Positions 7,036 through 9,074 of a stretch of DNA of 9,074 nt are shown in pieces. The position numbers and the translations under genes were made by a program. Within the stretch, counting starts at the first letter, position 1, and each line of letters starts with the position of its first letter. Origin of the DNA: Candidatus Cloacimonadota bacterium. Its GTDB lineage: Bacteria > Cloacimonadota > Cloacimonadia > Cloacimonadales > TCS61. The notes under the pieces are model-generated. The model searched no databases, was not told the origin of the DNA, and saw only the letters and a program-made list of their open reading frames with translations. Location of the stretch: assembly GCA_027858325.1 (NCBI GenBank), contig JAQICU010000166.1:1-9074 (forward strand), in the 5' to 3' direction.

Positions 7036-7446
7036 ATGGATAACCACGAAGATATTGCAGTTGTTAGAAAAATAGAAGCAAATATTGTTCAAGTAGAAAT
7101 CGAAAGAACTGGTTCCTGTGAGGGATGTGCTGTAAGTGGAATATGTAATTCCAATAATAAGATCATCCTTCATAAAATAAAAACTGATCTGAAGTTAATG
7201 ATCGGTGATAAAGTTCAAGTTAATATTGCACCTTCTCTACGTGTATTTTCTTCTTTCGTTGTATTTATTTTTCCCATAATTACAATGGTATCATTTTATT
7301 TGATTAGCAAATATTTATTTATACTAAATGAAGACTTATCAATTGTAATTTCTTTATTAAGTCTTTTGTTAAGCGGTTTATTCATATACTTAATCGATAA
7401 AAAATTCGAAAATAAATTAAGTTTTACAATCACTAAAAAGCTTTAG
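7036..7446 (+). CDS. rseC: RseC/MucC-family membrane protein
   Basis: This is a 136-residue inner-membrane protein resembling RseC (159 residues in E. coli), which modulates sigma-E activity and takes part in the SoxR-reducing system. The N-terminal cytoplasmic part carries C28, C31 and C37 in SCEGCAVSGIC, the same CX2CX5C spacing as E. coli RseC. It then has a beta-rich segment (about 40-68), and two hydrophobic helices near 70-94 and 100-121 that form a hairpin. A short basic tail ends the protein, without the longer C-terminal tail of E. coli RseC. The start lies 3 nt past the rfaE2 stop, with only a weak AAAGAG ribosome site, so coupling is likely. No rpoE, rseA, rseB or rnf gene is beside it; its neighbours are LPS and folate genes. 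The family call is good; the function in this organism is inference. Confidence 0.82.
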   Translation: MDNHEDIAVVRKIEANIVQVEIERTGSCEGCAVSGICNSNNKIILHKIKTDLKLMIGDKVQVNIAPSLRVFSSFVVFIFPIITMVSFYLISKYLFILNEDLSIVISLLSLLLSGLFIYLIDKKFENKLSFTITKKL

Positions 7447-7465
7447 TATATTAAAGAGGTAAATA

Positions 7466-7822
7466 ATGAAAATTCATTTACATGAAATGGTTTTTTATGG
7501 ATATCATGGGGTTCATGCAGAAGAGAGAAAGTTGGGACAAAGATTTATTGTAAATTTTTCATATGAAACAGACCAAGATCATGATAAAGAGATCAAACAC
7601 CTTGAGGATACTGTTGACTATACTAAAGTGTATGCAATTATCAAGCACACTTTGGAAGAACGAGAATTCTATCTCTTAGAAGTTTGTTCAAATACAATTC
7701 TAGATTCTATCTTAAAAGCATTCCCATCAATCGTCTGTGCAAATGTAAAGATCAAGAAGCCTTCTGTTCCTATAAATGGTTCACTTGAATCAGTAGAAGT
7801 AGAAATGGAAAGAGATCGATAA
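7466..7822 (+). CDS. folB: Dihydroneopterin aldolase
   Basis: FolB converts 7,8-dihydroneopterin to 6-hydroxymethyl-7,8-dihydropterin plus glycolaldehyde in tetrahydrofolate synthesis, acting as an octamer in the cytoplasm. The 118-residue length is standard. The N-terminal signature FYGYHGVHAEERKLGQRF (10-27) includes the substrate-binding glutamate near 19-20. DTVDYTKVY (48-56) holds the active-site tyrosine Y52, and KIKKPSVPI (95-103) holds the catalytic lysine K98. LLEVCSNTI (70-78) corresponds to the pterin-binding LxE segment. AGAGG lies 6 nt before the ATG. The product feeds directly into FolK, encoded 9 nt downstream, which argues against the related epimerase FolX. A 19-nt gap separates it from the rseC-like gene. 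Confidence 0.94.
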   Translation: MKIHLHEMVFYGYHGVHAEERKLGQRFIVNFSYETDQDHDKEIKHLEDTVDYTKVYAIIKHTLEEREFYLLEVCSNTILDSILKAFPSIVCANVKIKKPSVPINGSLESVEVEMERDR

Positions 7823-7831
7823 AGGAAATTA

Positions 7832-8287
7832 ATGTATTGTTATCTTGGTCTAGGCTCAAATCTTGGGGATAAACAAAACTACATTACTGAAGCGATCAAC
7901 CATATATCCCGATTGAAGGATGTTGAGATAAAGAGAACCAGTTCAATGATTACAACAACACCTTATGGAAAAACTGACCAGCCCGATTTTCTAAACTGTA
8001 TTGTCGAACTCGAAACAAACTTGATCCCGGAAGATCTCTTGAAAAAGTGTTTGTACATTGAAAATCAACTTGGTCGCATTAGACTGGAGAAATGGGGATC
8101 TAGAACCATAGATATTGATCTGTTATTCCTTGAAGATACGATCATGAATACTGAAGCACTTGTTCTTCCCCATCCTGAATTGCATAAACGTAAATTTGTC
8201 TTGACTTCTCTAATGGAATTATGCCCGGATTTTATTCATCCAATATTACACAAAACAATAAAAGAAATTTTTGTGGAGCTAAAATGA
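7832..8287 (+). CDS. folK: 6-hydroxymethyl-7,8-dihydropterin pyrophosphokinase
   Basis: FolK (HPPK) transfers pyrophosphate from ATP to 6-hydroxymethyl-7,8-dihydropterin, giving the substrate that FolP joins to p-aminobenzoate. The 151-residue length is close to E. coli FolK (159). Visible motifs are LGLGSNLGDK (5-14), PDFLNCIVELET (51-62) and the family signature WGSRTIDIDLLFL (88-100). In that signature D94 and D96 are the two magnesium-binding aspartates and R91 is the nearby basic residue. LPHPELHKRKFVL (112-124) closes the active site. The ribosome site AAGGA overlaps the folB stop codon, 5 nt before the ATG, so translation of the pair is probably coupled. The stop overlaps the next start as ATGA. 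folP and folE are not in this window. Confidence 0.96.
   Translation: MYCYLGLGSNLGDKQNYITEAINHISRLKDVEIKRTSSMITTTPYGKTDQPDFLNCIVELETNLIPEDLLKKCLYIENQLGRIRLEKWGSRTIDIDLLFLEDTIMNTEALVLPHPELHKRKFVLTSLMELCPDFIHPILHKTIKEIFVELK
8275..8278 (+). promoter_or_regulatory. Ribosome binding site fixing the glmU-like start
   Basis: GGAG lies 5 nt before the ATG at 8284. It decides between this start and an in-frame ATG at 8221, which would add 21 residues encoded inside folK that match nothing in the family. The chosen start gives MKKTAAIILAAGKGTRM, the normal N-terminus. Confidence 0.75.
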
Positions 8288-9039
8288 AAAAAACTGCTGC
8301 AATTATCCTTGCTGCCGGTAAAGGTACTCGCATGAAATCAGATAAACCGAAAGTAATATTTGGATTAGCAGGAAAACCAATGATAAACCGTGTTGTAGAA
8401 ACAGCAAACAAGATCAATAGTGATCTGATCGCAGTTGTTGTTGGTTACAAGAAAAAACAGGTAATCGATGTTGTTCCAAAAAATGGTAATATTAAATTTG
8501 TAGAACAGATTCAGCAGAATGGAACAGGTCACGCTGTGATGGTAACAAGAGATATTTTTAAGGATTTTGAGGGAGATGTTTTTATTCTTTGCGGTGATGT
8601 ACCTCTTCTCAGACATAAAACCCTTGAAAAAATACAAGCACAACATCGAGAGTATAATGCTTCCTGTACAGTTCTCACCGCTGTAATGGATGATGCTCTT
8701 CGGTACGGACGAATAGTACGAAACACCGATGGAAACATACAACGAATTGTAGAATTTAAAGATGCAACTGAAGATGAAAAGAAATTAAAAGAAATTAATA
8801 CTGGAATTTATTGTTTTGACGCAAAAGATCTCTTTACCGCTTTGCAAAGCATTGATAACAAGAACAATCAGAATGAATATTATCTAACTGATACACTAGA
8901 AATTTTGAATAATGAGAATAAATTTGTTACTTCAGTCTTACTCGATGATATGGTAGAAGCATCCGGAGTAAATTCTAAAGAGCAGTTAACAGATCTGGAA
9001 ACTGAATTTCTTAGTAGGCAAGCGCATTTTGAAGATTAA
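8284..9039 (+). CDS. glmU: Single-domain GlmU-like UDP-GlcNAc pyrophosphorylase
   Basis: This 251-residue protein matches the N-terminal uridylyltransferase domain of GlmU, which makes UDP-GlcNAc from UTP and GlcNAc-1-phosphate for peptidoglycan and lipid A. It has LAAGKGTRMKSDKPKV (9-24, with R16 and K23), Q75 and GTGHAV (80-85), and GDVPLL (104-109, with the magnesium-binding D105). Further on are GRI (142-144), E157, INTGIY (171-176, with N172) and GVNSKEQL (228-235, with N230, the second metal ligand). All key E. coli residues therefore have counterparts. It stops right after the linker helix, where the left-handed beta-helix acetyltransferase domain should begin. The 35 nt that follow show no continuation in any frame. 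Glucosamine-1-phosphate acetylation must then be done by another protein, or the real substrate may be a different sugar phosphate. The start overlaps the folK stop (ATGA). Confidence 0.88.
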   Translation: MKKTAAIILAAGKGTRMKSDKPKVIFGLAGKPMINRVVETANKINSDLIAVVVGYKKKQVIDVVPKNGNIKFVEQIQQNGTGHAVMVTRDIFKDFEGDVFILCGDVPLLRHKTLEKIQAQHREYNASCTVLTAVMDDALRYGRIVRNTDGNIQRIVEFKDATEDEKKLKEINTGIYCFDAKDLFTALQSIDNKNNQNEYYLTDTLEILNNENKFVTSVLLDDMVEASGVNSKEQLTDLETEFLSRQAHFED

Positions 9040-9074
9040 GAATTATTGCTACGAGACTAAGAAAGTGGCAAAAA
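9040..9074. other. Right edge, no feature seen
   Basis: These 35 nt after the glmU-like stop show neither a terminator hairpin nor a start codon with a ribosome site. The absence of a terminator leaves room for the operon to continue beyond the window. Confidence 0.4.

Noticed and set aside
8221..8283. N-terminal extension of the glmU-like gene from an upstream ATG
   Set aside because: The extra 21 residues are encoded inside folK and match nothing in the family, and GGAG sits 5 nt before the ATG at 8284.
8365..8742. 125-residue open frame antisense to the glmU-like gene
   Set aside because: Shadow of a well-supported gene, with no motif and no ribosome site of note.
9040..9074. Possible frameshifted continuation of the GlmU acetyltransferase domain
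   Set aside because: None of the three frames resembles the linker or the hexapeptide repeats, though only 35 nt can be examined.

Overview
The window is AT-rich bacterial chromosome carrying ordinary, tightly packed housekeeping genes; no phage, insertion sequence, CRISPR array, tRNA or rRNA is visible. A heptose-1-phosphate adenylyltransferase and an RseC-like membrane protein point to a diderm (Gram-negative) bacterium with heptose-containing lipopolysaccharide. Low G+C, Shine-Dalgarno-led genes and single-domain versions of HldE and GlmU would fit a deep FCB-type lineage such as Cloacimonadota. That placement is an impression from gene style and not a phylogenetic result.

Layout. (1) Positions 1-336 hold no convincing gene. 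They contain a GTTGA-rich patch, a 23-nt pure pyrimidine tract, a hairpin element with two mutually exclusive stems, and a strong, probably bidirectional terminator. (2) Positions 337-3063, minus strand: a two-gene operon, tldD then tldE (pmbA), encoding the two subunits of the TldD/TldE metalloprotease. (3) Positions 3064-3250: a divergent intergenic region with a TTGACA-like element facing each way. (4) Positions 3251-9039, plus strand: eight closely packed genes, der, plsY, purF, rfaE2 (hldE C-terminal type), rseC-like, folB, folK and a single-domain glmU-like gene. Three junctions are 4-nt ATGA overlaps and the others have gaps of 3-19 nt, so this looks like one transcription unit that may continue past the right edge.

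How the genes fit together. The plus-strand unit mixes general biosynthesis: ribosome assembly (Der), phospholipid entry (PlsY), the committed step of purine synthesis (PurF), heptose activation for LPS core (RfaE2), a redox/envelope-stress membrane protein (RseC-like), two consecutive pterin steps of folate synthesis (FolB, FolK), and UDP-GlcNAc formation for peptidoglycan and lipid A (GlmU-like). The common themes are envelope precursors and growth-linked nucleotide and folate supply; purine synthesis itself uses folate cofactors.

The points most worth a second look are the GlmU-like protein that ends exactly where the acetyltransferase domain should begin, the RseC-like gene lying away from its usual rpoE or rnf neighbours, and the alternative-hairpin element beside the terminator. 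I found no evidence for a new multi-gene system here.
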